Shown piece after piece: positions 47,840 to 60,082 of a stretch of DNA of 64,000 nt. The DNA is taken from NCBI GenBank assembly GCA_029204225.1, contig CM055111.1, positions 29,532,340 to 29,596,339 of the forward strand, written 5' to 3'. The stretch is from Diphasiastrum complanatum. Lineage: Eukaryota > Streptophyta > Lycopodiopsida > Lycopodiales > Lycopodiaceae. The notes under the pieces were generated by a model. That model saw only the letters and a program-made list of their open reading frames with translations, did no database searches and was not told the origin of the DNA. The position numbers were made by a program, and so were the translations under genes. How positions within the stretch are numbered: position 1 is the stretch's first letter; every line of letters starts with the position of its first letter.

Positions 47840-50800
47840 TTCAGGTCATAACACAATTCAATGGTGATTATGTATTATGTAATGAGCCAAGTAAAGAGAA
47901 ATAAGCGAGCCTCGGAGGGGCCCAGACTATGATTCTTTATTGGGCAGATGACATGTTGCCCGGCTCATTCCATTGCATAATGCATAGTTGATGCATTTCC
48001 ACATGACCATATGCAGTACAACGGCTTTCTTTCTTTTTTTAAAATTTCACATTCTCGCTAAAGTCAAAGCTTTTGCTTTTCTATTTTCTTCTAACATTTC
48101 AATTTCCAAAGTGAAATGTTTTTTTAATCTTTTGACTTTGTCGAAGTTGGGAAATTCGCATTTTGGTACTTAGACAAGTTTCTCTTTGTTCACTGGTTTT
48201 CCTAGCACCCCCCCCCCCTCTTTTGAACAACAAATAAACTTCTATTCCATGCCAAGTTTAGGTATCAAATACTAAAAGCTTTTTGTCTTAAAGCTTTTGT
48301 CATAAATGTCATCCATCATCTCCTTTGATTGAATGCAGGTGATAGCTTTTTGAGAAAACCATTTACAAAAAGTGCACCTTCCTATTGGATTTTCTAGCAT
48401 TTATTGCTCTCACATGTGAACAATATGGTCTATAGTGACATAGCAAGCCTCTTTCTAACTTCCTCTCATATTTTTCTTTGCTTAAAAAGTGTCCAAATTG
48501 GTACTCTGTAGCAAAACTTATGATCAGCAATTTTTAGTTCAAAATTGAAAATTTTTTATTACATGTCCTTTGTGAAAAAAGTCATTTCTAAATCACTATG
48601 TATGTGTACAGACATAGCACAATGAGTTACAGTAGCCCTGAAGATGAAAATGGATCTGTACCATTTACATAAAAAGCAACTAAGAAATGAATTTTCAACT
48701 CAAATTAGGTAGTTTACGTAAAAAAAATTGATTTTTTTTTTTTAATCGATACATGTGAAACTTGTTGCATGCCATGGTTCAAAATCACTTTGACTTAGAC
48801 TAATGTGAAACTGAGAGTTTGACAAAGAAAATCAATTTTCCCAGTTCCAAACTATATTGAACTTGAATTCGAAAATCCCAGTTGTATAAATTTTTAAAGG
48901 GACCGAAATTGTTTCAAACTTTTTGTAAATGTGTTAATTAAAACAAAATTGGCTTAAAAAGTGAATGGCCTTACTGAGATGTATGCAGTTAGTCGATTTA
49001 CGAGGTCACAAGTAATTTCACTTACACTTGAAGATTTTTTGGATATGTCAACTAATATAACCAATTTTTTGTTCCAATTTTTTATTTTAGGTGATCAATA
49101 ATATCTGAGATATTGCAAGTCTAGAAGGAACGATTCTCATGCCGACCTATTTTTAGATTTTCCAACAGTTGAGTGCGACACCAATGAGATGAATAATCGA
49201 GATACTTTGCCGATCTAGTGGATGAAATTACTGTTAAATCAAGTCAAGACTCTATTTTCGTCAAATTTGGGTTTTGAACATGAACCATATTCAGGAGAGA
49301 AGAAAGAGAATAAGCTTGAGATGGTGGATAACCGACTAACAAAATGAAAAATTTGTTTTAGTCCACACAGAATTCCAAAAGAAAAGAAGGCAAAGAACAT
49401 TGTTTTATTTTTTCATGGTAAGTCTTCATCGTGGTGGCATGACTTGCAACCAAAACCTACTACATGGTGACAATTCATAAAAACTTCTAGAAAACCATTT
49501 GTGTTGCAAATTGTTGAATTTATGACATACATTAGGACCTAAAATGGATTCATTTAATCCTCAAGAGGGATTGGATGCATTGCTATTAAAGATTTTATCA
49601 TCTAATGCAAGCTAGAGTTGATCTTTCCTCATTAAGCAATCAAGAACAATTTATTATGACTAAAATGGCTTCACACATGTGAGAGGTGGCCTATTGTATG
49701 AACAAGGTCTAAGCATAACTACTACAAAGATTCAACGTCTCATCGAAATGCGTTTCGAACAAACAAACGCGTTTGAAACGCCCCGTTCGAAACGGGCCCG
49801 TTTCAAAACGCGTTTCTTACGTTCGAAACAATTGTTATAAAAATGCAATTTTTTTTTACTGAGGAAAGCCACCATACACAGTTTCTCCTCTTGAATTTGC
49901 ATTCTCTAGAGCATTCTCCTTAAATTGGATGTATCTACTTCGTACTAATCTTTCTATGACATGTCTACCCCAAAAAAAAAAACCCATTAAAACACAATTT
50001 TTTTAAAAAAATAAAACCCTAAAAAAATTTCTCGCTTCAAACTTTAACCTCCCGTTTTGAAACGACGTACGAAACAAACCCATGAAACATTGCAAAGGTT
50101 AAAGCAATGGATCACAAAAATTGTGAGTTTATGGGTTTACGAAATAAATTTTCATCATTCGCTGCCTCAATCACAAATTTAGCCTTCACGTCTTTTGCAT
50201 TCTCTTTGTGGCTTGTATTTGGCAATTTATCCTAGGTTTCTAGCTTATTATTGAAATGAATGCAGGTGACATGTGCTTCAATATGTTGATGATGTCTTAC
50301 GAATTGTGAAAGCCTATGATTCCACAACGATGGCATCCAGGAAACAATTTCAAACTAACCCTCTTCAGACATGTCATGAACTCTCACTAGATCATCAGGA
50401 TAGCAATAAAAATGGCAACATTGATTAGCCCTAGGGCACCACTTATAGGGATGGAAACTCACCTCCTACCTTGTATTTTTAATAACCCCACACTTTGATG
50501 TCATTTTTGAAGTCAACAACCTTGAGTCAACTTTAGCTTCATTCACTCGAAGCCCTAGAACACCATATACAATTATATTGGCCTATAATGACTATTGCCC
50601 AAGGTCCATTGACTTGTGGTTAGAGCTTGTTAATTAGGATCATAGCATACTTCTTCACTTATGAACACTTTTGTTCTAAAAAGTTGAAGGGGAATTCCTC
50701 TTTGGTCTTTCAAATATATTCTAAAAATCATGATCTTTTGAGTGACCTATTCATTGAATCAAGTACTAAAAGAGGATATTATTCTACATTCAATTTTTTC

Positions 50801-53800
50801 TCTTATCTAATATCTTTTAGGCTTGGTTCTAAAGGTATCATGCTCTAATGGTTCATTTTCATAGGGAATAACTACATGCACCCTTTCCAATTGTGCTTTA
50901 CAAAACTTGAGAGTAGAGATTGGATACATTAAGTCATTGTGACATTCATGGTTGGGTAGTCAGCAAGTCCCCTTGGAGAAGGTTGAACATTTGTAGCACC
51001 TATAGAACCTTCGCTGAGTAATTGTCAGAATGTTTTAGAACCTTCGCAGTGTTTTTAAGAACTTGTTTCACATTACTAAAGAGGTTTGTCAATCTTTTTT
51101 TCGAAAGCTAATTTGCCAAAATACCACCTTGTCTAACAAGCTATACAAAATCCTCTTTATAAGCTTGAAAATTGACTCATTTCACCCAAATGCTAGTGGA
51201 GCTCTTGTCAATTTTCCAACTAAAACTTTTTTCAGCTTTCAAACCAACCTTCTTGCTATCATTCCTACCATACATTCAAACTTGCCAACCTGTCAAAACA
51301 AGTTCTTTTTACCCGGTCTTCTTCTGAATATGATGAATCTGCAACCCCTGAATCGATTGTTTAGAGGCTTGTGCCTCTTGAACATGATATACTGGTGATC
51401 TCAAGCAATGAGAATGTTGTGAAATGGCTACAAATTGTTGAACCACTGCTCAAAACAATGGGTCTTCCTACAATTTTTTTTTATAATGCAATAAATCTGG
51501 AATTGGTATTCATGGTCTTTTGTACTTGGGATGAGACAAAACTCCAATTTTATATCCAATACTAAAAGATGACTCACAAGGTGTGAGTTTTTTAGGCCAC
51601 CCTTGCAGCTATAGGTATAGTCACGAAAACACTTCCTACCCCATCCCATAGGTTAGCAATAGGTTAAAAGACTTGCACACTTGTACTTGTTGATTGTACT
51701 GTGATCTTGGAGGTTGTTAGATCATCATGATTTTATTGGCTACTTTTGTTTGTGATCCTCTATCAATGATCTTGGTCAAAACTATTACATAGTGTTAGAG
51801 TTCGGTAGCACAAAGCAGGACAACCAATCGAGTAGAAGAGAGCATGCACAAAGGGCACTAGTAGGCTATGCGCATGGGATCCCATCCCCACCACCTAGCC
51901 ACCCACCTTCCCTTCAACCCTAGAAGGTTGGTACTAGAGAACAAGAGAAACTTTTCTATTTTGAGCTTGTATGGAGGCTAATAAGGATTTCTAATTAGCT
52001 TATGGGACATTTCTTGCACCTTCTTTGGGTTCCACAAGCTCCAACATACAATCAAACTCTCAAACGAAACGAAACAAAACTAGATGAAACGAAGTGAAGC
52101 GAAACGAAACTTGAACGAGCGTAGCAGGCAAATAGACTAACATACAGCTTACAATCTTCTCATAAAACAAGGAGAACATCAATATCAACCAAAATAATGA
52201 CTCAAAATCATACCACCCAATTGACCAGATTTTGCTTTGTGATTTGTCCACTTTCTGTTGCACCATCGAACAAGGCCATGCCCTTTGAAGCTTCATCTAG
52301 TTGCATAAAGTGCAGTAAATCATCTAGAATAATGTACCTGAAACGGAAAATGTAAAACGTAAAGGATTGTGTTGGCTTTTATCTCACTTCATATGTTTGA
52401 AGTGGATTAATTAATGCAAAGAACTTCATTCCTCTAGAAATTATGGTTTCAACATTGTGCATGATTTGTTTTATGAAAAAGGACCATAAAATGAAATGCA
52501 AAGTAGAGTATTATTTGGAAAAGCAGCATAAACCAATTATGAAATTTTGAAGTCCATAAAACTTTTCAAAAGCAATGTTTTAAAGCTCCTAAGATGTCCA
52601 TAAAGAATTTGGGGCAACACATTACACTTCATAAAATGTTAAAATCTAGGGACCATAAAAATATTTTCAGCCATAATGTAGACAATCCTTTACGTAATAG
52701 GTGATGCATTCATTTGAGGGCGTTCCGCTGAGGGGAGGCCCTCGTGATCCTGAGGACGTAGCCCGAAGGAAACGGGGCCTCGCTTGTTGGGAGCGCCCTC
52801 AAATGAATGCATCACCTGACATAAAGTACTATCCCTAATATTTTTACCCCCCTCTATCACCCTAAGACGCGCACACACAACCTAAATTACAAAGGAAAAA
52901 TATTAGCAGTGCAAGAAACGCACCCTAAATAACAAAGAAAAAATATGAGGAGTGCTTTATGGTTAAGAAAACTCGGTTTAGTGACCTTTACACTCAGCTC
53001 AATGGTCGTTCAATTATGGCTTGGTCATCCAAAGATTACTCAAAAGACCATTCCCAATACGTAATGGATTTTTGGTGACTATTCTGCCCATTTCTGAACA
53101 GATTAAAAAGCAGAATAGTCACCTGTTTTTTTTTTTTAATTATTGCAGATTTTGCCACGTGGCAGCATCGGATTGGTCTCAATTTTTTTTACTGTTGATT
53201 CTATTTGCACCTGCCACGTGGCAGCTAAGGATTGGTTTAAAAAGGGTCCAAAAATCCATTACGCAATGGAAGGGGCCGGGCAGAGGCCATTCTGCCTGGT
53301 AAGGATTTCCAGAATTTTTTTAGGCTCGGCCATGGCCTCTGCCCCGGCTCCTTCCATAATACCTAATTTATAGTCGCTGCCTTTTATGCCCATTTTTTAG
53401 AGTGCTTATCAAGTACAATGGACTACCCACTATTTTCAACATTAATTATGTTTTTTAGATTCAAATTCTGCTTCATGATGGTCCTATGAAAAAAGCTTAA
53501 CTCTGGTCATTATGTTTTTCCAATGCAAATTATACTACATAATGTCATGTGAAAAAAGCAGCACCTATGCACTTACCCAATGGAATGAGCCCACATTCCG
53601 TAATACACAATATTATTATCCAATCAAAACCCTTAACAGATGTAATCTTCCATGCATGCATGCAGCTGGAGAAATGAAGAGTAGTAAACATACTTTCTTC
53701 CAGGTTTTGCAACATTTTTGAGAACCTGCTTTGCAGCAACCTTCGCCTGCCACTCACTTTGGATCTGGACGTCATTACTGTCTGCAGCATCATCTAGAGT

Positions 53801-55795
53801 ATGAGTCAGGGTAGAGATTCCTGTGTGCCTCACTAAATTAACAAGCCTCTTCATATTCCAAGCAGATATATTTCTTTGGTTCATCCTCTGCAGGTGCTCA
53901 ATGCTGATCCCACTATCTCTATTGTTTCCCTCTTCCAAAACCTGCCGTTTGCTACCAATGAGCTCACTTTTTGTCAGAAGTATGCTCCTCCTGGGTGGAT
54001 CATCTAGGAGGCCCGAAACTGCTGAAATTTTTGCACCAGCTTTCCTCAAATTCGACACTTCTTCGAATAGCTCCTTCTGCTCATTGAATTTATGCTGGAT
54101 CTCTATGACAGGGGGACCAGAAAGCGTCTCCAAAATATATTGATTAAACAAGGACTCCTGGATTCTATCAAAATAAGTGCTTACATGGTAGGATGACGCC
54201 AAGACTTTAACCAAGAGGATCTTTATAAGCCAGATAAAAGCTCCAATGAGGAAACAAATCAGCACTTTTGTTACATAAGTCATTGCTCTGTGTTTCCACA
54301 TTGTGTGCTCCACCTTGGGATCTAACAGAAAGAGCCAAGCCAGCAGCACAAACATGAGCCACATGCAAGTTTGTACTCCCTTTTGTAAGCCAAAAACAAA
54401 ATAAAGGACACGCTTTCGCAGCAAGAAATTTTTTTCCACAAAAAAGACTATGACTCTTACTATCCAGCCAGACAATAGCCCGCCTCGGAAAATCACCATC
54501 ACCATGAGCACCCACTTCCAGATTTGCAAACCCCAGATCATCCTATGTTTAAAGTAGGGCATCAGAATGCTACACACCAGAGCCGCAAGGATGATGGCAA
54601 AAGCCAACCATTCAAGAATTGACCAAATATTCCATTTGCTGTTGAGGTATTCCTCTGGAAGATCCACATCCTTGAGGGGGTCATCTTCCTCCTCCACTTT
54701 TCCTAGAAATCCTGTTTTTAATGCCCCTGAGGTTTGTAGCTGCTGACCTGATCTCAGCAGTGTGGATTTGGGGCGGTTTCCCTGCTTCTGCTGTTCCTTC
54801 TCCAGCTGCCCAGAACTGCAAGGTTTCTTTTGACTCACAGCCAGAGGAGGATGCGGTTCTGCCAATCTCGACTTACTCTTCAGACGGTCAAAATTGCGAG
54901 CGGACAGTAAACGAGTTAGGTCCTTGACTACTTCTTGTGCACGATCCAATGGTGGTGGGCAGGCATCCCCGGCGCTGGATAGAGGCATGCTCCTACTTTC
55001 TCGTAAGCCCACCCCATGCGCGGACGGAATTGATGCTTTCGGAGCTGGATAAGGCTTGAATTTCATACCTTCTTCTTTGGGAGGTTGATGAACTGCATCT
55101 ACATACAAAGTGGAAATAGGAGGATAGTGGCACGTTGAGGATTTCCGGGATAGAGAGCTTCCCCTAGCAGCATCAGCCATCCCAAAACATTTCTCAGAAG
55201 CCTCAGAAACAGCGCAGATATCTCGCTCCACGAGTCTGCTATCAGAAGCGCCACATGAAAACTCCATCAAGTCGGTGTCAGGATCGAAAGAAACATCTCC
55301 GGATTCCCTCTGCCTTTGGAGGAATCGACCTATCAGCTTCATTGGGGGATCCACTGGCACCCCGAAGTAAAACCCTTCCTTCATCTCTTTAGCATCACTC
55401 TCATCAACGCTTTGCAAACTGCGCTTACCACACTCAATAACAGAAATGAAATCGTGCATTGAATCCCTCAGAGGAGGATCTTTCTCACGTCCTTCATCTC
55501 GCCTGTACCTTTCTTTACTAATTGGACTTCTCAATTTAGAGTAAGATGTCTGGGCATTGCGGCGATTGAGGCTCAAGCCTTCTTTTTTGCCATTTCCCAG
55601 TTTGCTGCTGTTTTCTCCCACACTGATGCTGTTTCCGTCGTCTACTCTAACCATAACTTCTTCTAATTCACTTCCTGCTCCTTCTGTGGGAGTTAGAAAC
55701 TGGGCATTCTCTTTGAGTGAATGTACACCATCATCGGGTGGGGGCTGCTGCAAATTTCTATATTCACTACTGCCTAATGTTGATTCGGTTTTCAT
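46445..55795 (-). CDS. MSL10-like: MscS-like mechanosensitive ion channel, copy B (five exons)
   Basis: Exons in transcript order: 55795-53694, 52337-52214, 47759-47466, 47101-46899, 46682-46445. They give 2,961 nt, 986 codons plus stop, with no internal stop and GT-AG ends at every intron. Domain plan as in copy A: soluble acidic N-terminus, four membrane segments in exon 1, two in exon 3, MscS beta domain in exons 3-5. Differences from A: 46 extra residues after KERY (55,367-55,504), MP for VP after the first membrane segment, IAS for IAR at the exon 4/5 junction, and a stop after VHIHNS, nine codons before the stop used by A. The frame stays open for 125 codons upstream of ATG 55,795, with a Leu-rich hydrophobic run. 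Because A is out of frame there, I treat it as leader, but a longer N-terminus is possible. Confidence 0.86.
47788..47835 (-). repeat. (GA)n tract upstream of exon 3 acceptor, copy B
   Basis: Read on the gene's strand this is (CT)n ending about 30 bases before the exon 3 acceptor, as in copy A at 7,863-7,905. Confidence 0.9.
47881..47971. mobile_element. Foldback element in intron 2 of copy B
   Basis: AATGAGCC at the left pairs with GGCTCATT at the right; the middle contains GCGAGCCTCGGAGGGGCCCA and ACTATGATTCTTTA as in 26,768-26,884. It sits beside TACATAATCACC (reverse strand), where copy A carries a different foldback. Confidence 0.65.
49741..49832. repeat. Nested inverted-repeat block rich in CGTTTCGAA motifs
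   Basis: ACGCGTTTGAAACG (49,767-49,780) pairs with CGTTTCAAAACGCGT (49,799-49,813), around an inner palindrome CCCGTTCGAAACGGG. More TTTCGAAC/GTTCGAAAC copies lie on either side. Similar GTTTTGAAACGACG wording occurs at about 50,054. In intron 2 of copy B, with no counterpart noticed in copy A. Confidence 0.6.
52699..52817. mobile_element. Foldback element in intron 1 of copy B
   Basis: Perfect 24-bp terminal inverted repeats beginning AGGTGATGCATTCATTTGAG. The ~70-bp interior is GC-rich (GGGGAGGCCCTC, ACGGGGCCTC), partly complementary, and much richer in GC than the intron around it. Absent from copy A, so probably inserted after the duplication. Confidence 0.75.
53262..53376. mobile_element. 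Foldback element in intron 1 of copy B
   Basis: ATTACGCAATGGAAGGGGCC at the left pairs with GGCTCCTTCCATAATAC at the right; GGCAGAGGCC and GGCCTCTGCC form an inner stem. Same family as 58,798-58,901. The neighbouring GGTGACTATTCTGCCCAT/GCAGAATAGTCACC pair (53,073-53,125) is also shared with copy A intron 2. Confidence 0.75.
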
Positions 55796-56779
55796 CTTTT
55801 CTGATTCTTTCAAAGATTCAAAGAGAGGGTTAGATAGAGAATGAGGGACGTACAGCTGAGCAGAGAAGATTGTGAACTGCAGACTTATGAGTAGTACTCG
55901 AAGTAGAAGAAGAAGAAGAAGAACAGCAACTGAGCTTCTGTTTGCCAGAGCAATTGCTAAATTACTGGTGCTGCCTTTCACTGTACGTACCGATGAATAA
56001 AAGGCTGTCCCATAAAGTTTCCCGCTTTCTTCAACAAAGTGAGTATTCAGCTTCAATGAACGAAGGCATCGCATGCAGTTCGCAAGGTGTAATATCAATT
56101 CATTTATCCAGTTTGTACATTTCATTTGTTGCCAAAACCTGATTTCGAAGAAACATGTGACTATTTCCAAGTTTCGCTAGACAACAACGCTAAATATGAA
56201 GACATTTCTCTAGTTTGTGCATTTCCTTTGTTGTCAAAACCTGATTTCGAATAAACAATATTTGATGCTTTCCAGGTTTAGCTAGAGACAACCAACGCAG
56301 TGCCAAACTCCGTCCCCAGATTTTGTAATTTGGGATGAGGGAGAGATCGCCGTCGTTGATCTTCATGTGAGCGAGGTATAACTCAACCCAACTGTTGATC
56401 ATCAGTTATTGAGCAAATGCACATTGACAGAAAGGCGATCAATTGCACATTGACGATAGAGGGGGACCACCTGGGGGACCATGGTTAATGTAGTCCAGCT
56501 GTTTTCTATGGTGAGCTTCCACAGGCAATGAAGAAGTGGTGAATGGAACAGAAGGTTGTTGCATCCTCTAATCTTAGTTCTCGAGAGTGGTGCTGCTGCT
56601 ACACTTGTTGATGCCTAGTGTTTGTCTGCATATAGAGAAGAGAGAGCGAGAGGCCGGTGATTTCCAAGGACGTGCATGAATTTCCCGGCCATAGATATCA
56701 CATTCTGCGTCGATTGTCTCCACGTCCATCGTCTTTCCAATCCCTGATGCTGCTGCTGCTCCACGTTCCAGCAGTAGTC

Positions 56780-56836
<57 letters not shown>

Positions 56837-57117
56837 AAACTTTGGTGTAAGGAGCACAAATTTCAAAATTTTGAATTTGCATGTGGGCTTCTCTCTTTCT
56901 CGTGCTTCGCACATATTTGCACTTTAACGATGTTTATACACACACGGACACGCACTAAGGGCCAAGTCCATTTCAATATATGGACTTTTCCCAAGTGCTA
57001 CTCGGCACAACTAGCCCTCTCCTTGTATTCACCTCTATAGTAGTTTTTGCATAGGAGTGCTTAGTGAACTCCAAGTGCTTAGTAGTTTTTGCATAGGAGT
57101 GCTTAGTGAACTCGGAG
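55796..57117 (-). promoter_or_regulatory. 5' flank and leader of MSL copy B
   Basis: Counterpart of 100-1,156. It includes a (GAA)-type run near 55,900-55,922, a (GA)n run at 56,783-56,832 and a duplicated ~45-bp block near 57,040-57,110. No core promoter can be fixed. Confidence 0.45.
56783..56832. repeat. (GA)n microsatellite
   Basis: About 25 GA units upstream of copy B, at the place of the (TA)n run of copy A. Confidence 0.95.
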
Positions 57118-58560
57118 TGTCTCTAATTCAAATTAGGATAATGTCAAAAGGATTCACAAAGAAGAATTTTTCAAATATATACACAGAGAAAAAGATAGCA
57201 CTCATGGTTCCCTATTTTGCGATTTGAGATATCCATAAAGGGGTCATGACCAATACCTCAACAATCCCGACAAAAACCCTCTTGTGACCCATAACAATTG
57301 GCATCATTCAAGTCATACGACTTTATGATGGTCACACCGATCAATTAGTGTCAAATCACCTTTTTGGAGTTGCATGCGTCCCATACCACAAGTTTTTCCT
57401 CCAAGATGACCATCCACTTTCCGATCAATCATTCCAAAAATCAATTGATTTCATTGGAACTCACAAAATTTTCAAAGATTTTCTCAAAATCTCAAGATTT
57501 GAAAAAAGATTCAAGTAACTTTAGAATCCCATCTCTCTGTACTATGCCAAGTTCTCAGGAATGTCAAAATTCCAACTTCATAGTACAAATTCCAACTTAT
57601 ATCCTCTTTCCCTCTTTTCTGAATCTTCCAGTCAGTAGAAAGGACTTTAAATTACACTCAAAAAATCCTTTAAGTTGACAGATTTAGAAATTGGAAAGAA
57701 TAAGTGGAAAACAAGATCCCGTCAAAAAATTGTTTTTCACCCCCAGTCAATTGGACTTAAAAAAAATTTATTCAAAAGCTTGGGCTCATTTGACCGGTAC
57801 ATTGGTCAAATTTTCGTGAACTTTTGGACCCTAGCTAAAGCACAATTGCCCCAAAAAAACAATTGGAAAACAAATATTTACTTCGGACCCCAAAATAGCA
57901 GTGTAAGCGTACAAGATTTAGCCTTTTTTGCCTGTCTCCAAGGGATTTTCTTTACCCAAAGGAAGTTGTCCCTTCCATAAAAGAAAACCTAAAAAATTTG
58001 TTTTATGTCCTGACCCATACCAGCGAACGAATTGTAATTAAGTCACTAAATTGCACTTAGTTAATTAGTTGATACTAATAACTTGCAATTCAAACTCTAA
58101 TACCACTTCCATACGCACGAAAGCCACCCAACTACTCTTCAAAAAAATGAAGTCCAAAAAAGTTGCAAAAATCCCTTTGCAAAGTAAGGGGAAAAAACAA
58201 TATCAAACAAGAATACAAACAAATTGTTTCCCAACCAAGTTTCTAGCTAATAGAAACGTCAATTAATTCTTCTGCTACCATTGCTCTGGTCCAAAAATAA
58301 GTCCAAAAGCCCTTTTATCCACTTAGGACCAAAAAATTCACCTTGAACCCGTGAAGTAATGAACCTCAAAAATGTTGTTCAATCCACTACAAAAAACTGG
58401 ATCCTGACCGTAGCCATCCATGGGAGCTTACTAATTTACCTTGCATCTTATCAAAAGATTTTGCATGACACATCAAAAAAATGATATGCATGTAAAGTAA
58501 AGTTAACCCCCTCTTCTTTCTCGTCCCTCGCGACTTACCTACCCGAGGACCCGCTCGGAT
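57118..58560. other. Intergenic sequence outside the duplication
   Basis: AT-rich with many homopolymer A runs. Short open frames here show no domain or compositional sign of coding. Confidence 0.5.
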
Positions 58561-58797
58561 TCAGTAATGGATACCTGTGGCATATTATGCCCATTTTCAA
58601 ATAAATTAAAAAGTAGAAAATGCATGCATTTTTTTCAAAGGCAGATTCTGCTTTTTTATTTCTGCCTTTTTGTGCCCGTCCGTACGGATTCCGTACATCT
58701 GCCACATGGCACATTTGTGTTGGTTAGTCAAAGTCAAACCTACCTATTATGCTTCGTAATGTGCTTCTGAGAAAATTTCAGGTATCCATTACGCAAT

Positions 58798-58901
58798 GGA
58801 AGGAGCCGGCGTAAGCCATTTTGCCCGGTAAGGATTTTCAAAAAAATTTAAATTTTTTTGAAAATCCTTACCGGGCAAAATGGCTTACGCCGGCTCCTTC
58901 C
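58798..58901. mobile_element. 104-bp perfect palindrome (foldback element)
   Basis: Positions 58,798-58,849 are exactly the reverse complement of 58,850-58,901, with no loop. It starts GGAAGGAGCCGGCGTAAGCC and the centre is AAATTTAAATTT. The ends and inner GCCCGGTAAGGATTTTC block match the foldbacks at 3,168, 7,651 and 53,262. ATTACG occurs on the left and, inverted, CGTAAT on the right. Confidence 0.93.
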
Positions 58902-58920
58902 GTAATACTTAACGACCTCA

Positions 58921-58961
<41 letters not shown>
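58921..58961. repeat. (CG)n-(GA)n compound microsatellite
   Basis: CGCGCGCGCGCG followed by about 14 GA units, 20 bases right of the palindrome. Confidence 0.9.
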
Positions 58962-58964
<3 letters not shown>

Positions 58965-60080
58965 ATAGACAGGAACAAGAGAGAGGGAGAGCGTGCGATT
59001 AGGATCAGAGGGAGACGTCTCCCCCCTCCTCGGCCCCTCAGCTCTACCACACAGATCCCAGCACTCCATCAGAAGCGTTGGACAGTGCCAAAGCCACCCT
59101 TTTTTGCTTTTTATTGTGAATTTCATAACTTTTGAACCAGGGTTTACTTTGTTTACAGGTTCAGGAAAGAAAACTCAGATGTTAAAGACGCTACATCCGC
59201 CTACCAGCAGCCCTACTGCTGATAGAATCTTTGCAGCCCAGCAGAGGCTTTTCTTTCACTTAATAAACAGTTCTTTGCTTTATTCTCAAAGCTTTGAGGT
59301 TTTAGTAGCCTAAGTTTGGAAACAGCATGCACCACTGTTATACTTTTACTACTTCTATTCTTTGTTTCATTTGCTTGATTCACAAAGCAAACACAAGTTT
59401 TTCTCTGAATAAAAGTTCTCAAAAACTCTAACCTATTTCTAGGCAGCATGCTTGCCATGAAATCCACATTCATAGCTATTTTCCTACCATTCTGCATGTC
59501 TACTTCCATTCACAGTTTTCATTGCTTCAGTCATAAAGCAGACAAACCGAATGGAAGAACTGTAAGCAATAATCTCTTGCAATTAGCATGCATTGGTAAA
59601 TCTTAGCAATGAAACATCACTCTACTCCCAGTTTGCTCTTATTTCCATTTTCAACTAACAATCAATAAGTTCCAAAAATCAAGTTTGCATTAGCTATTGA
59701 AAGATAGTCAATAGAAGGCTTTTTTTTTTTTTTACTTATGCATGCCATGCAAACCCATGAATTTACTATTCTAGATTATACATCAGGCATAAGCTTCTAA
59801 CCGGTTTGCAGCAAACACTAACCACCCTTCCACACCAGGAAGAGGAATCCTTAGCCGCATGCCAGTAAACCACAATAGACTGAAAATTTCATTACATGCC
59901 AAACCATGTGAAGCAAAATCAATTCCATTCAACAATCAAAAAAACAGTTTCTTAAATTGGTTCACCCAACCGAAGGTGGAACACCTACTTTAATGACGAC
60001 CAATTTATCGAAACTCAACCGATTGTTGAGCCCTTGATTCCACAGCACATCCCACACTCGTTGCCCCTCCAACAACTCGA
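58962..60080. other. Intergenic sequence
   Basis: Begins with a C/T- and G-rich passage to about 59,060, then AT-rich sequence. No gene supported; the longest frames (about 105 codons) show no recognisable feature. Confidence 0.5.
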
Positions 60081-60082
60081 TT

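Larger units (their letters stand above)
45797..57117 (-). repeat. Right arm of the inverted duplication
   Basis: Reverse-complement match of 100-10,225. It differs by copy-specific insertions (for example the foldback at 52,699-52,817), a different leader microsatellite, and a duplicated GCACTCCTATGCAAAAACTA-type block at about 57,040-57,110. The 45,584-45,796 gap between the retrotransposon and the arm holds nothing recognisable. Confidence 0.85.

Noticed and set aside
53823-54143. Plus-strand open frame opposite MSL copy B exon 1 (and its twin at 2,656-2,976)
   Set aside because: Antisense shadow of conserved channel coding sequence; useful only as evidence of silent-site identity between the copies.
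55367-55504. Possible retained intron in copy B exon 1
   Set aside because: A GT start is present but there is no AG acceptor at the end, and the segment is in frame and open.
58848-59135. Frames with Arg-Glu or Leu-Ser runs near the (GA)n repeat
   Set aside because: Low-complexity artefacts of the compound microsatellite and palindrome.
58980-59330. C/T-rich passage that could be the leader of a plus-strand gene
   Set aside because: No downstream exon with recognisable protein sequence or consistent splice pattern was found.
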